A stretch of 64,000 nucleotides of DNA, taken from contig OZ242340.1 of NCBI GenBank assembly GCA_965208525.1, positions 3,968,001 to 4,032,000 on the forward strand, given 5' to 3'. The stretch is from VXYL01 sp965208525 (lineage in GTDB: Bacteria > Pseudomonadota > Gammaproteobacteria > Pseudomonadales > Azotimanducaceae). Below, piece after piece: positions 8,706-17,846 of this stretch (its first letter is position 1; each line of letters begins with the position of its first letter). The notes beneath the pieces were generated by a model that saw only the letters and a list, made by a program, of their open reading frames with translations, was not told the DNA's origin and did not search any database. Position numbers and translations under genes: made by a program.

Positions 8706-9659
8706 ATGGACGCGGAAACCCGACAGGCCATCGAGCACAGCGACTGGAACGGCGTCCGCACGCGGCTGCTCGAACTCCATCGCGAATCCCGTGCCGCGGT
8801 CGGGCTTGGCGCCACCTCGCCGCTCAGCGCATTGCAGCTCGCGGCACTCCACGATGCAGAGGCCGCGCAACGCCTGCTCGATCGCGGACTGCCTTGCGAC
8901 GCCCACAGCGCAGCGGCGCTCGGTCGGCTCGACGACCTCCGTCGTCATGCAGGCGACTTCAGCGACCTCGCGGAACACCTAACACCGATGGGCTTTGCCC
9001 TGCTCAAGGGGCGGCTCGACTCGGTGGAGGCGCTGCTAGACACCGGCGACGATCCAAACCGCCCCTTGCCGCGCATCGGCTTCTTCGTCTGGGAACTCAA
9101 GGCTATTGGGAGCGGAACCTGGGCACCGCTGCACATGGCGTCGGCACACGGCTACCACGCAGATGCCGGCGCGACGGTTGCCGCCCTCATCCGCAGCGGA
9201 GCACACATGGCCGCTCGCTGTCCACTCGGCGAGACCGCGCTGCATCTGGCCGCGACGTTCGGCTGGCGCCCCGTCTTGGAGTGCCTGCTCGCGAACGGGG
9301 CGAACATCGACGAGGCCACCGCGCCCACATCGCCCCGCATTCACGACCTCGCCTCGCCGAAACACGCGCCGGTCGCACACCGCCAGACGCCACTCATGAT
9401 CGCCGCCCGCGAAGGCGGCGTGGATACGGTGGCGTTTCTGGTCGAACAGGGCGCAAACGTCCACGCCCAAGACAGCAACGGCGCCACTGCGCTGCACATC
9501 GCGGCAAGACCCTGGTGGCGGGAGCACGTGGAACTGCTCGAAGCCCTGCTCGCCGCCGGCGCAAGGAGGGACGTTCTGGACAGCCGCGGGCGAACTCCAC
9601 TGGATCTCGCCCACGCCGCCGGGTTCAAGCAGACCGCCACAGCACTCGAAGGTAAATGA
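8706..9659 (+). CDS. Ankyrin-repeat protein
   Basis: A 317-residue protein without signal peptide or membrane segment. Ankyrin repeats are clear in the C-terminal two thirds: GTWAPLHMASAHG (about 137), GETALHLAATFG (about 178), RQTPLMIAAREGG (about 225), GATALHIAARP (about 258) and GRTPLDLAHAAG (about 297). Weaker repeats (ALQLAALHDAEAAQRLLDRG) occur near the N-terminus. These domains bind other proteins; no partner or catalytic domain is visible. It is divergent from the iron-uptake operon and downstream of the palindrome at 8609-8635. The start ATG has only a weak GGGA site. Followed directly by the nested repeat at 9672-9818. Confidence 0.85.
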   Translation: MDAETRQAIEHSDWNGVRTRLLELHRESRAAVGLGATSPLSALQLAALHDAEAAQRLLDRGLPCDAHSAAALGRLDDLRRHAGDFSDLAEHLTPMGFALLKGRLDSVEALLDTGDDPNRPLPRIGFFVWELKAIGSGTWAPLHMASAHGYHADAGATVAALIRSGAHMAARCPLGETALHLAATFGWRPVLECLLANGANIDEATAPTSPRIHDLASPKHAPVAHRQTPLMIAAREGGVDTVAFLVEQGANVHAQDSNGATALHIAARPWWREHVELLEALLAAGARRDVLDSRGRTPLDLAHAAGFKQTATALEGK

Positions 9660-9671
9660 AGCGCGAGCAGC

Positions 9672-9818
9672 CTATCGGACTTGGCGGCGATGCACCCGGC
9701 TGCCGGACAGGCCGACGCATGTGTCGCCCCTACGGCCCGGGCCATGGCACCTTCCTGTAGGGGCGACGCATGCGTCGCCCTATCGAGCAGCCGGGTGCAT
9801 CGCCGCCAAGTCCGACAG
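9672..9818. repeat. Nested inverted repeat containing a GTAG-type REP pair
   Basis: The outer arms are 32 bases each (9672-9703 and 9787-9818), complementary with about one mismatch. Inside lie two convergent GTAG elements: reverse CCCCTAC ending at 9733, and GTAG at 9757-9760 followed by a perfect 20-base palindrome (9761-9780). It fills the gap between the convergent ankyrin and hydroxylase genes and may also act as a bidirectional terminator. The outer-arm word CCTGTCGGACTT recurs near 33222. Confidence 0.8.
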
Positions 9819-9819
9819 A

Positions 9820-10695
9820 CTACGAGTGGCCGAAGGTGAGCCCTTGCCACTCACGTCGCGCGAGTCCGTGCGCTGGCGTCGATGTTCCGGCGAGCCGATC
9901 CCACACCGCCAGTGCAGAGCCGAGGTTGCAGTGACCATGCTCGCAGCTGTGATGCAGTTGGTGCTGGGCGGGGCTGACGAACCAGCGTTCCAAACGGCCA
10001 AACGTCAGCCAGACGTGCGAGTGGCGCAGGTTCGCCCCGGCGACGTTGAAGAGGAAGCCCGCGAGCCCCACGCCCAGGATGTCGAAGGCGGCGAAGTCGC
10101 GGCCAAAGAGCCAGATGGCGGCGCCGCTGACCAAGCCAAACACCGCGAGACTGCGCACGAAGTAGAGACCATGCTCGACCGGGTGGACGCGAAACAGCGT
10201 CAGCGGCGTCAGCACCGGAGCGCTGTGGTGAACCCGGTGAAACCGCCAAAGCGCGGCACATCGGTGCATCGCGAGATGCAGGAGGAAGCGGCTGAGGTCC
10301 TGCGCCAGGAAAATCGTCACGCTGTAGATCGTGGCGATGGCGAGCCAGGGCAGCTCTAGCTCCGGCGCATCGCCGAGATTCCGCTGCAGGAAGCGCCCAA
10401 CCACCAGCGTCGCCGCCAGATGGCTGCCGAGGAGCGGCACGAGCAGCAATACGCGCAGGAAGTGGTTGAAGAACATGAGCGAGACATCGACCGCGCTTGA
10501 GGCATGGAGCCAATAGCTGCGGTCGAAGAGAGCTTTCACCTGCGCCCGAATGTCGAACCGACGGGCCTCGATCGACACGGCGAGCGACGCCAGCAAGGCC
10601 GAGGAAACGAGGCAGCCCCAGAAAACCCGCTTCGCAGGGTCCAACGGGAACGCCAGGGGGCCAAGCCCAGCTTCAAGCCATAGAACGTCCGGCAT
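9820..10695 (-). CDS. Sterol desaturase / fatty acid hydroxylase family membrane protein
   Basis: A 291-residue integral-membrane di-iron enzyme. The family's histidine clusters are present in order: HLAMHR (about 145), HRVHHS (about 155) followed by HPVEH (about 172), and HQLHHS (about 247). At least four hydrophobic segments surround them. Relatives hydroxylate or desaturate sterols, carotenoids or fatty acyl chains using O2; the substrate here is open. ATG 10695 has a GAGG-type site (GAGGCGGTG). The stop codon directly abuts the right arm of the repeat at 9672-9818. Divergent from the haloperoxidase gene. Confidence 0.85.
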   Translation of the reverse strand: MPDVLWLEAGLGPLAFPLDPAKRVFWGCLVSSALLASLAVSIEARRFDIRAQVKALFDRSYWLHASSAVDVSLMFFNHFLRVLLLVPLLGSHLAATLVVGRFLQRNLGDAPELELPWLAIATIYSVTIFLAQDLSRFLLHLAMHRCAALWRFHRVHHSAPVLTPLTLFRVHPVEHGLYFVRSLAVFGLVSGAAIWLFGRDFAAFDILGVGLAGFLFNVAGANLRHSHVWLTFGRLERWFVSPAQHQLHHSCEHGHCNLGSALAVWDRLAGTSTPAHGLARREWQGLTFGHS

Positions 10696-10795
10696 CCGTC
10701 ACCGCCTCGGGCAGGGGCCGCCAGGGCTGGGAAGGTGCATGGGCGAAGCGTGCATGCCTTGACCGACAGTTACGAAGGCGCGGCACCCTATCGAC

Positions 10796-10808
10796 AATCG
10801 TAACGATT
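10796..10808. promoter_or_regulatory. Small palindrome in a divergent promoter region
   Basis: AATCGT-A-ACGATT is a perfect 6-1-6 inverted repeat in the 229-base gap between the hydroxylase and haloperoxidase genes, followed by TTGCAAAA. Its size and spacing fit a transcription-factor site, possibly the same AT-rich class as the 8609 operator. Only one copy is seen, so chance is not excluded. Confidence 0.25.
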
Positions 10809-10924
10809 TGCAAAACCATTCTTCCTCCTGTACCGGCTCGTGGTGGCGCGGCATGTCATAGTCCCAAGAGAAGAGGCCGTACCCCAGAATCGGCCTACAA
10901 GGCGCGCAAGGAGGTGGAAAAACG

Positions 10925-13105
10925 ATGACGCGAGCCAGGCGCTGGTTTGGCATCGCGGCCGCTGTGGCGGCCGGCGCTTTGCTCGGCGGCTGCGAGAGAT
11001 CATCCACGCCGCCGACGCAAGAACCGCCGCCAGCCCCCGCAACCCATCGGCTGAGCGTCGTGCAAGGCGCTGGCGACGGCGAGTACGTCGAAGGACAGGT
11101 GGTTGCCGTCGTTGCCGATGCACCCCCCGAGCATTACACCTTCAGCCATTGGTCCACCAATGCCGGCGGCGCATTCGGCGACGATCGCGCCGTCCGCACC
11201 AGCTACCAGATGCCGGGCAACGACGTAACCGTCACCGCAAACTTCCTCCCCGGCACACTCACCGGCGCCGAGGCTTCCGCCGCGCGACGTTGGAACGAGG
11301 TGCTTTTGCACGCCATCCGCGGCGACTACGCCCGCCCCACCGTGCATGCCCGCAATCTGTTCCACGTCGCCGCCGCCGTGTACGACGCCTGGGCCGCATA
11401 CGACGACGTCGCCACTCCCTGGCTGCTCGGAACCGATCAATGCCCGTTCGATGGCGAGGCCCTTGGCATCACCGGCGCGAGCGACCTCGTTGCAGCGCGG
11501 CAGCAAGCCCTCAGCTTTGCCGCATACCGGATCATCGAGCATCGCTTCCGCGACTCCCCGGCAGCGGCCCGCATCGCCCGCGACGCCTTCGTGTTGATGG
11601 ACGCCCTCGGTCTCGATGCCCGCGAACGGGGAACCACGAGCGGAAGTTCAGGGCTCGGCAACCACATCGCCAACTGCTACATCGCCTTTGGCCTCGCCGA
11701 TGGCGCGAACGAGGCGAACGACTACGCCAATCGCCTCTACGTTCCCGTCAATCCGCCGCTCAAGCCAGACCTGCCCGGCAATCCAGACATCGTCGACCTG
11801 AACCGCTGGCAGCCGCTCGAACTGCCGCAGTTCATCGATCAGGCCGGCAACCCGGTGGCAGGCGTTCCGGACTTCGTGGGCCCCGAGTGGGGGAGCGTCA
11901 AGCCCTTTGCGCTCGACCCAGGCGCGGCAACCCGGCGCGAACGCAACGGTGCCGAGTGGCTGCTGCACCACGACCCTGGTGCGCCTCCGTACATCGACGG
12001 CGACCTTGCCGAGATCTACCGCTGGGCGCACACCCTCGTGGCGGTCTGGTCGTCGCACCTGTCGCCCGACGACGGCGTGATGGTGGACATCTCCCCGGCC
12101 ACCATCGGCAACGTCGCCTACCCCGCCACTTTCGACGACTACCCCGCCTTCTTCGACCTCACCGCTGGCGGCGACCCGGGCCGAGGCCGCGCCGTCAATC
12201 CCGTCACCGGCGCTCCCTACCAGCCGCAGATCGTGCCGCGCGGCGACTACACGCGGGTGCTGGCCGAGTTCTGGGCGGACGGTCCCGATTCCGAAACCCC
12301 TCCGGGACACTGGTTCGTGATACTGAACGAGGTGTCGGACCATCCCCTGCTCGAGCACCGCATGGGTGGCGGCGGACCAGAACTTGATCGCCTGGAATGG
12401 GACGTCAAGACCTACTTCGCACTCGGCGGCGCCATGCACGACTCGGCCATCGCAGCCTGGAGCCTGAAGGGCTGGTATGACTACATCCGCCCCATTTCGT
12501 CGATTCGCGCGATGGCCGACCGCGGACAGGGATCGGACCCCGCACTGCCCTCCTACGACATGGACGGCATTGCCCTGGTGCCAGGGTTCGTCGCGCTGGT
12601 CGCGGCCGGCGACGCGCTTGCCGGCGACGCCGGCGAACACATCGGCAAGGTCAAACTCCTCGCCTGGCGCGGGCCAGACCACATCGAGGATGCGGACACC
12701 GGCGCGGCCGGCGTCGGCTGGATCCTGGCGGAAAACTGGTGGCCATACCAGCGCCCCACGTTCGTGACGCCCCCGTTCGCCGGCTTCGTCTCCGGCCATT
12801 CCACCTATTCGCGCGCCGCCGCCGAAGTGCTGACCCGACTCACCGGGAGCCCTTTCTTCCCCGGCGGCATGAGCGGCTTCAAGATCAAAGCCAATGAGTT
12901 CCTCGTGTTCGAGCAAGGCCCGTCGGTGGACATGACCCTGCAATGGGCCACCTACCAGGACGCGGCAGACCAATGCAGCCTGTCGCGCATCTGGGGCGGC
13001 ATTCACCCACCGGTGGACGACATCCCCGGGCGGGTCATCGGGGCACGCGTAGGCAACGACGCCTTCGATCTGGCAGAGGCACACTTCCTCGGCCAAGCTC
13101 GCTAG
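10925..13105 (+). CDS. Vanadium-dependent haloperoxidase family lipoprotein
   Basis: A 726-residue protein with lipobox LGGC (Cys23) and a Pro-rich linker. An InlB B-repeat-like domain follows (about 40-108, with FSHWS and MPGNDVTVTANF), then a helical PAP2/vanadium-haloperoxidase domain. The vanadate site is complete: Lys515 and Arg522 in LKGWYDYIR, Ser623-Gly624-His625 in FVSGHSTYS, and Arg688/His694 in RIWGGIHPPVDD, with the K-x6-R and R-x5-H spacing of chloroperoxidases. It would oxidise halide with H2O2 on the cell surface, though phosphatases share this fold. ATG 10925 has an excellent AAGGAGGTGG site. The FG-GAP lipoprotein follows on the same strand across a REP element. Confidence 0.85.
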   Translation: MTRARRWFGIAAAVAAGALLGGCERSSTPPTQEPPPAPATHRLSVVQGAGDGEYVEGQVVAVVADAPPEHYTFSHWSTNAGGAFGDDRAVRTSYQMPGNDVTVTANFLPGTLTGAEASAARRWNEVLLHAIRGDYARPTVHARNLFHVAAAVYDAWAAYDDVATPWLLGTDQCPFDGEALGITGASDLVAARQQALSFAAYRIIEHRFRDSPAAARIARDAFVLMDALGLDARERGTTSGSSGLGNHIANCYIAFGLADGANEANDYANRLYVPVNPPLKPDLPGNPDIVDLNRWQPLELPQFIDQAGNPVAGVPDFVGPEWGSVKPFALDPGAATRRERNGAEWLLHHDPGAPPYIDGDLAEIYRWAHTLVAVWSSHLSPDDGVMVDISPATIGNVAYPATFDDYPAFFDLTAGGDPGRGRAVNPVTGAPYQPQIVPRGDYTRVLAEFWADGPDSETPPGHWFVILNEVSDHPLLEHRMGGGGPELDRLEWDVKTYFALGGAMHDSAIAAWSLKGWYDYIRPISSIRAMADRGQGSDPALPSYDMDGIALVPGFVALVAAGDALAGDAGEHIGKVKLLAWRGPDHIEDADTGAAGVGWILAENWWPYQRPTFVTPPFAGFVSGHSTYSRAAAEVLTRLTGSPFFPGGMSGFKIKANEFLVFEQGPSVDMTLQWATYQDAADQCSLSRIWGGIHPPVDDIPGRVIGARVGNDAFDLAEAHFLGQAR

Positions 13106-13124
13106 TTCAAGACGCGCCTTCTTT

Positions 13125-13200
13125 GTAGGGGAACGGGCTTGTCCGTGGGCGCCGGTTTCGGCGGCGCATTCAAGACGGAGGGGACACACCCCGCCCCTAC
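13125..13200. repeat. GTAG-type REP pair (BIME-like)
   Basis: The element starts GTAGGGG and ends CCCCTAC, so it is bounded by inverted GTAG ends. The inner text carries the linker CGCATTCAAGACGG found in other copies. It lies between two same-strand lipoprotein genes and its right boundary directly precedes GGAGG, which serves as a possible ribosome-binding site for the next gene. Confidence 0.8.
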
Positions 13201-13213
13201 GGAGGCTCGCCGT

Positions 13214-14917
13214 ATGATGGCCCTTCCATCACGGCTCGGGGCTTCCATGGCCTATAGGACCGCCGTCATCGCGATTGCCCTCCTCCTCGCCGGTTGCGGT
13301 GGCGGAGGTGGTGGCGGCGCACCGGCGACCGCGCCGGCACCAGCGCCCACCCCACCGCCAAGCAGCACAGATGACGATGACGACGACGGCGTGGACGGCT
13401 TCGTCGCAGTCGACGCCGGTGTTTCCGGCCTCGTCCGTGGCTGGGGCTATGAGGAGCTGACGTCGGGGCCCACCACCGGCACTTTCCCGCTCGAATTCTC
13501 AAGCGGCCTCGCGGCAGCGGACTACGACGACGACGGCGACATCGACCTCTACGTGGTCGGCGGCGACGAGGAACCAAACCACCTGTTCGAGAACCAAGGC
13601 GATGGCACCTTTCGCGACGTTGCCGGGCAGACAGGTCTGGACCTGCGCCACCTCGGCAGTGGGCCAGCCTTCGCCGACATCGACGGCGACGGCGACCTCG
13701 ATCTCTTCGTCGGTGCCGTGGAAGGCGAGCGCTACTACCTGATGGAAAACACAGGCGGCACGTTCACCAACATCACCGTGCAGTCCAACATCGTCCTCAC
13801 CGCGGCCAACACCGTCTCCGCCACCTTCGCCGACTATGACCTCGACGGCGACCTCGATCTCTTCCTCGCCCACTGGGGCTTTCCCGAGCAGGCCGACACC
13901 GAAACCGTCTGGCAGAACGGCGGCGACGGCATCTTCGAAAGCGCCAGCATCGAATCCGGCATCGCCGCCGAGCTCGTCGTCGAATCGCTCAACTACAATA
14001 ACGGCGAAGTGGCCCGCATCGACCGCACGTTCACGGCCAACCTCACCGACCTCGACGCCGACGGCGACCCTGACCTCCTTATGGCCGCCGACTACGACAC
14101 CAGCCAAGTCTTCCGCAACAACGGCGACGGCACATTCACCCGCACCACGGACCGCGAGGTGATCGTGGACCAGTCCGGCATGGGTGCTTCGGTCGGCGAC
14201 TACGACAACGACGGCGACATGGACTGGTTCGTCACCTCCATCTACGAGAACCCGGATTTCTTCGGCAACCGCCTCTATCGCAACGATGGCACCGGCGCGT
14301 TCACGGACGAGACGGACACCGCCAAGGTCGGCAACGGCGGTTGGGGCTGGGCCTCATGCTTCGCCGACTTCGACAACGACGGCCACCTTGATCTCGTCAA
14401 CGTCAACGGCTGGCGCGGCGACACGAGCCCCGGCAACGGCTTCAACTTCCTGCAAGACCAAATCCGCTTCTTCCACAACCAAGGCGACGGCACGTTCGTC
14501 GAGCGGGCGCAGTCCCTGGGCCTTGTGGACCGAGGCCAGGGCCGCGCCCTCGCCTGCTTCGACGCGGAACGCGACGGCGACATCGACCTCGTGCTCACCA
14601 ACAACGACGACGACCCTCTCATCTACTACCGCAACGAGCTCGACGCAGCCCAGGAGAACCACTGGCTCGGCATCCGGCTCGAGAGCGACGGCCCCAACCG
14701 CCACGGGGTCGGCGCATGGATCACGCTCACCACTACGTCGGGGACGCAGGTGCGCGAACTGCGCGCCGGCAACAACTTCGCCTCCCACAATCCACTCGAA
14801 GTCCACTTCGGCCTCGGCGCCGACACCCGCGCCGACATCGTGGTGCGCTGGCCCGACGGCTCGGAAACCTCGCGTGCAGGCGTCGCCGTCGACAGGATGC
14901 TGGTTCTCAGCGACTAG
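13214..14917 (+). CDS. FG-GAP/VCBS-repeat lipoprotein with ASPIC/UnbV C-terminus
   Basis: A surface protein of 567 residues. The signal peptide ends at lipobox LAGC, followed by poly-Gly, a Pro/Ala linker and an Asp run. At least six FG-GAP/VCBS-like repeats follow, each with a calcium loop such as DYDDDGDIDLY, DIDGDGDLDLF, DYDLDGDLDLF, DYDNDGDMDWF and DFDNDGHLDLV; they probably form a beta-propeller. The C-terminal 110 residues (HWLGIRLESDGPNRHGVGAW, VRWPDGS) match the ASPIC/UnbV domain. Function is probably adhesion or binding. Start choice: ATG 13214 follows GGAGG at nine bases, while ATG 13247 gives a more compact signal peptide. The ORF extends to 13139 but that part is repeat DNA. Confidence 0.85.
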   Translation: MMALPSRLGASMAYRTAVIAIALLLAGCGGGGGGGAPATAPAPAPTPPPSSTDDDDDDGVDGFVAVDAGVSGLVRGWGYEELTSGPTTGTFPLEFSSGLAAADYDDDGDIDLYVVGGDEEPNHLFENQGDGTFRDVAGQTGLDLRHLGSGPAFADIDGDGDLDLFVGAVEGERYYLMENTGGTFTNITVQSNIVLTAANTVSATFADYDLDGDLDLFLAHWGFPEQADTETVWQNGGDGIFESASIESGIAAELVVESLNYNNGEVARIDRTFTANLTDLDADGDPDLLMAADYDTSQVFRNNGDGTFTRTTDREVIVDQSGMGASVGDYDNDGDMDWFVTSIYENPDFFGNRLYRNDGTGAFTDETDTAKVGNGGWGWASCFADFDNDGHLDLVNVNGWRGDTSPGNGFNFLQDQIRFFHNQGDGTFVERAQSLGLVDRGQGRALACFDAERDGDIDLVLTNNDDDPLIYYRNELDAAQENHWLGIRLESDGPNRHGVGAWITLTTTSGTQVRELRAGNNFASHNPLEVHFGLGADTRADIVVRWPDGSETSRAGVAVDRMLVLSD

Positions 14918-14941
14918 ACCGGCCCCCAGAGGGTTCGCAGC

Positions 14942-16441
14942 TCAGCTTGACGGCCCAGGCGCCCTCACCGCAGCCGCCGCCTCCGCCGCCGATTCCGACT
15001 CTGGTTCCGCCCCCGCAGCCCGGCGCTCCCGCAGCCGTTCAACGATCTCGGTGTGCCGGCGACGGTTCAGGTTGTAGGGCCAGAACACCCAGATGGCTCC
15101 CATCACGAACACGGCAATGACCGCGTAGACAAGGCCAAAGTCGAACAGCACCGACGCCGGCACCTCGCCTTGCTTGGAGCCCGGGTCCAATCCCACAATG
15201 TCGATGGCGACCCCCGCCAAGAGCGGGCCCACCGCACCGGTGCATTTGTCGGCGAAGCTGAAGGCGGCGAAATATACGCCCTCCTGCCGCGTGCCCTTGC
15301 GCAGCTCGTGCTCGTCGGCCATGTCGCCCATCATCGATGCCACCGTCACGCCCACCGGTTCGATGGCGTAGCTGCTGAGGAACGCGAACCCCACCAGCAG
15401 CACGGCCAGCACTGCGTAGGACGTGGGCATGAGGCCAAAGAGCGAGGCGATGACGGGCCCCGTCGCCCCAAGCACGCACACCACGACGCCCAGAATCACG
15501 GTCCACTTCTTGTCGAAGATGCGGTTGAAGAACATGGTGAACGGCACGCCCACCATGCCGCCGACGATGCCGGCGTACTGCCACCACTGAATCGCCACGC
15601 TTTCGAGCTGCCAGAAGAAGGTCTTGAGATGCAGCGCCAGCGCGCCGGTGGTGCCCCAATAGATGTTGCAGACGAGGTGACCCAGGAACAGCGAGCGGAA
15701 AGAGACGCTGTGCAAAGCATCGAAGAGATCGCGATAGATGTGCTTGACGTGGAATCGCCGCCCGGATGCGCCCATCGTCGGCAGGCGCGGAATCGCGTCC
15801 ATCGTCTTCCACGACGACAGCCCCATCAACGCCGCCATCACCAGTGCCGAGACGATGGCGAAGGGCAGGTAGGGCTCCGCATCCAACTGCGGCGTGGGGT
15901 TCTCCGGCGTGCTGCGAAAGACGAAGTTCCAGGCGATGGCCGCCACCACCAGCGCCGAGCCCTGGCCGATCATCGACCGCCAGGCCGCTATGCGGGTTCG
16001 GTCCAGATAATCCTGCGTCACCTCGGCACCGAGCGCGAGATAGGGCAGGTTGAACAGCGTCAGCGCCGTGCGCATCAGCGAGAACGTCACGGTGAACCAG
16101 AGGAACAGGCCCATCTGCGAGAGCCCATCCGGCGGCATGAAGAGCAGCACGAACAGCCCCGCCACCGGCAGGATCGAGGCGAACATGAAGGGATGCCGGC
16201 GACCAAGGCGCGACTTGAACCCGTCGGACCACGATCCCACCGTCGGGTCGGATATCGCATCGACCACCGACGCCACCGCCAGCGCGAGTCCGGTTAGCGC
16301 CCCGGAAAGCCCCACCACCTGATTGTAGTAGAGAAACAGAAACCCCAGCGCAAACCCCTGCACGGACTGCCCCGCCCGCCCCGCACCGTGCCAAAGCACC
16401 CAACCAATCGGCACGCGCTCCGCCCGGGACTCATCCGCCAT
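14942..16441 (-). CDS. MFS transporter, GPH (glycoside-pentoside-hexuronide) type
   Basis: A 499-residue inner-membrane carrier with about twelve hydrophobic segments. The loop between TM2 and TM3 reads DPTVGSWSDGFKSRLGRRHP, characteristic of the GPH cation-symporter group (MelB-like), which moves sugars or other solutes with Na+ or H+. The ORF is open to 16504, but ATG 16441 has GGGGGAG seven bases upstream. It lies 49 bases after the TRAP large permease on the same strand, so it may be the fourth gene of that transport operon. The substrate is unknown. The Ala/Glu-rich C-terminal tail is cytoplasmic. Confidence 0.85.
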   Translation of the reverse strand: MADESRAERVPIGWVLWHGAGRAGQSVQGFALGFLFLYYNQVVGLSGALTGLALAVASVVDAISDPTVGSWSDGFKSRLGRRHPFMFASILPVAGLFVLLFMPPDGLSQMGLFLWFTVTFSLMRTALTLFNLPYLALGAEVTQDYLDRTRIAAWRSMIGQGSALVVAAIAWNFVFRSTPENPTPQLDAEPYLPFAIVSALVMAALMGLSSWKTMDAIPRLPTMGASGRRFHVKHIYRDLFDALHSVSFRSLFLGHLVCNIYWGTTGALALHLKTFFWQLESVAIQWWQYAGIVGGMVGVPFTMFFNRIFDKKWTVILGVVVCVLGATGPVIASLFGLMPTSYAVLAVLLVGFAFLSSYAIEPVGVTVASMMGDMADEHELRKGTRQEGVYFAAFSFADKCTGAVGPLLAGVAIDIVGLDPGSKQGEVPASVLFDFGLVYAVIAVFVMGAIWVFWPYNLNRRRHTEIVERLRERRAAGAEPESESAAEAAAAVRAPGPSS

Positions 16442-16490
16442 CACTGCTCCCCCGCCCTCGTTGGCGCGTCCTTGGGGCACCGAACCAGGT

Positions 16491-17846
16491 TCAACGGATC
16501 CCATACGCCTGCGCCGGCAGCCAGGTCGCCAGCGCCTCCCATTGGAAGATCACCACGAGGCCCACGAGCTGAATGATGATGAACGGCGCCACGCCGCGGT
16601 AGATGATCGGCAGGTCCACGCCAGGCGGTGCGATCCCGCGCAGGTAAAAAAGCGCCCCGCCCACCGGTGGCGTGAGGAAGCTCGTTTGCAGGCAGACGGC
16701 GAACATCACCGTGAACCACACCGGGTCGAACTGCAGGCTCGCCACTACCGGCGCGACGAGCGGCAGGATGATGAGCGTGAGCTCCAGCCAGTCCAGGAAG
16801 AAGCCGAGCAGGAACGTGGCGATCAGGATGCAGATGACAATGCCGGTCGGTCCGAATGGCAGTCCGAGGAGCGTCCGCTCGATCAGTTCGTCGCCGCCGA
16901 GGCCGCGCAACACCAGCGTGAAGCACACGGCGCCAATGATGGCGCCGAAGATGAAGGCGGTGGTGCGGGTGGTCTCCTCCACCACCTCGGTGAGCACCTT
17001 GCGCGTCAGCACGCCCTTGAGCGCCGCCAGCGCCAACGCGCCCGCGGCACCGACCCCGGCCGCCTCCGTCGGCGTCGCGAGGCCGAAGAAGATGCTGCCG
17101 AGCACGGCAAGGATGAGGAAGGCGGCGGGAACGATGGCCTTCACCAGCTCCCACACGGCAGCGAGGTCAATAGGTTCGCGCGGCGTCGCCGGGGCGTGGG
17201 CTGGCTTCACGAGCCCCACTCCGAGCAGGTACACGATGTAGAGCCCGCCCAGCAACACACCGGGGAACAGCGCTCCGAGGAAGAGATCGCCCACGCTCAT
17301 GGCCATGCGGTCCGCCATCACCACCAGCATGATGCTCGGCGGAATGAGGATGCCGAGGGTGCCCACCGCGCACACCGTTCCCGACGCCAGCCGCCGGTCG
17401 TAGCCGTTCTCCAGCATGGCCGGCAGCCCGAGCAGACCCAAGAGCACCACCGAAGCGCCGATGATGCCGGTGGATGCAGCCAGCAGCACGCCGATGATGG
17501 TCACGGTGATGGCGAGGCCCCCTCGCACAGGCCCCAGAAGTCGCGCGAACCCGGTGAGCAGGCTGCGGGCGATGCCCGAGCGGTCGAGCAGGATGCCCAT
17601 GAAGATGAACATGGGCAGCGCCACCATCACCCAGTTCTCCATCACGTCCCAGATGCGATCCACGGTCATGGACGTGTAGAACCAGTCGATGTTCATCGGG
17701 ATGGCGAAGTCCACCTCGAGGACGATGGCGAGCGCCGTGAAAACTGCCGCGAGGCCGCCGAGAATCCAGGCGATGGGGAAGCCGGTGAAGACCAGCACGA
17801 TGAACGCCGCGATCATCGTCAGCGCCAGGGCCTCGGCGCCGCTCAT
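16491..17846 (-). CDS. dctM: TRAP transporter large permease (DctM)
   Basis: A 451-residue, roughly twelve-helix large permease subunit of a tripartite ATP-independent periplasmic transporter. Typical segments are PMFIFMGILLDRSGIARSLL, GTLGILIPPSIMLVV and the GLATPTEAAGVGA motif near residue 270. It works with DctQ and the extracytoplasmic binding protein to import organic anions using an ion gradient. The start ATG 17846 overlaps the DctQ stop as ATGA, a classic coupling junction; the longer ORF to 17888 lies inside dctQ. Confidence 0.92.
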   Translation of the reverse strand: MSGAEALALTMIAAFIVLVFTGFPIAWILGGLAAVFTALAIVLEVDFAIPMNIDWFYTSMTVDRIWDVMENWVMVALPMFIFMGILLDRSGIARSLLTGFARLLGPVRGGLAITVTIIGVLLAASTGIIGASVVLLGLLGLPAMLENGYDRRLASGTVCAVGTLGILIPPSIMLVVMADRMAMSVGDLFLGALFPGVLLGGLYIVYLLGVGLVKPAHAPATPREPIDLAAVWELVKAIVPAAFLILAVLGSIFFGLATPTEAAGVGAAGALALAALKGVLTRKVLTEVVEETTRTTAFIFGAIIGAVCFTLVLRGLGGDELIERTLLGLPFGPTGIVICILIATFLLGFFLDWLELTLIILPLVAPVVASLQFDPVWFTVMFAVCLQTSFLTPPVGGALFYLRGIAPPGVDLPIIYRGVAPFIIIQLVGLVVIFQWEALATWLPAQAYGIR

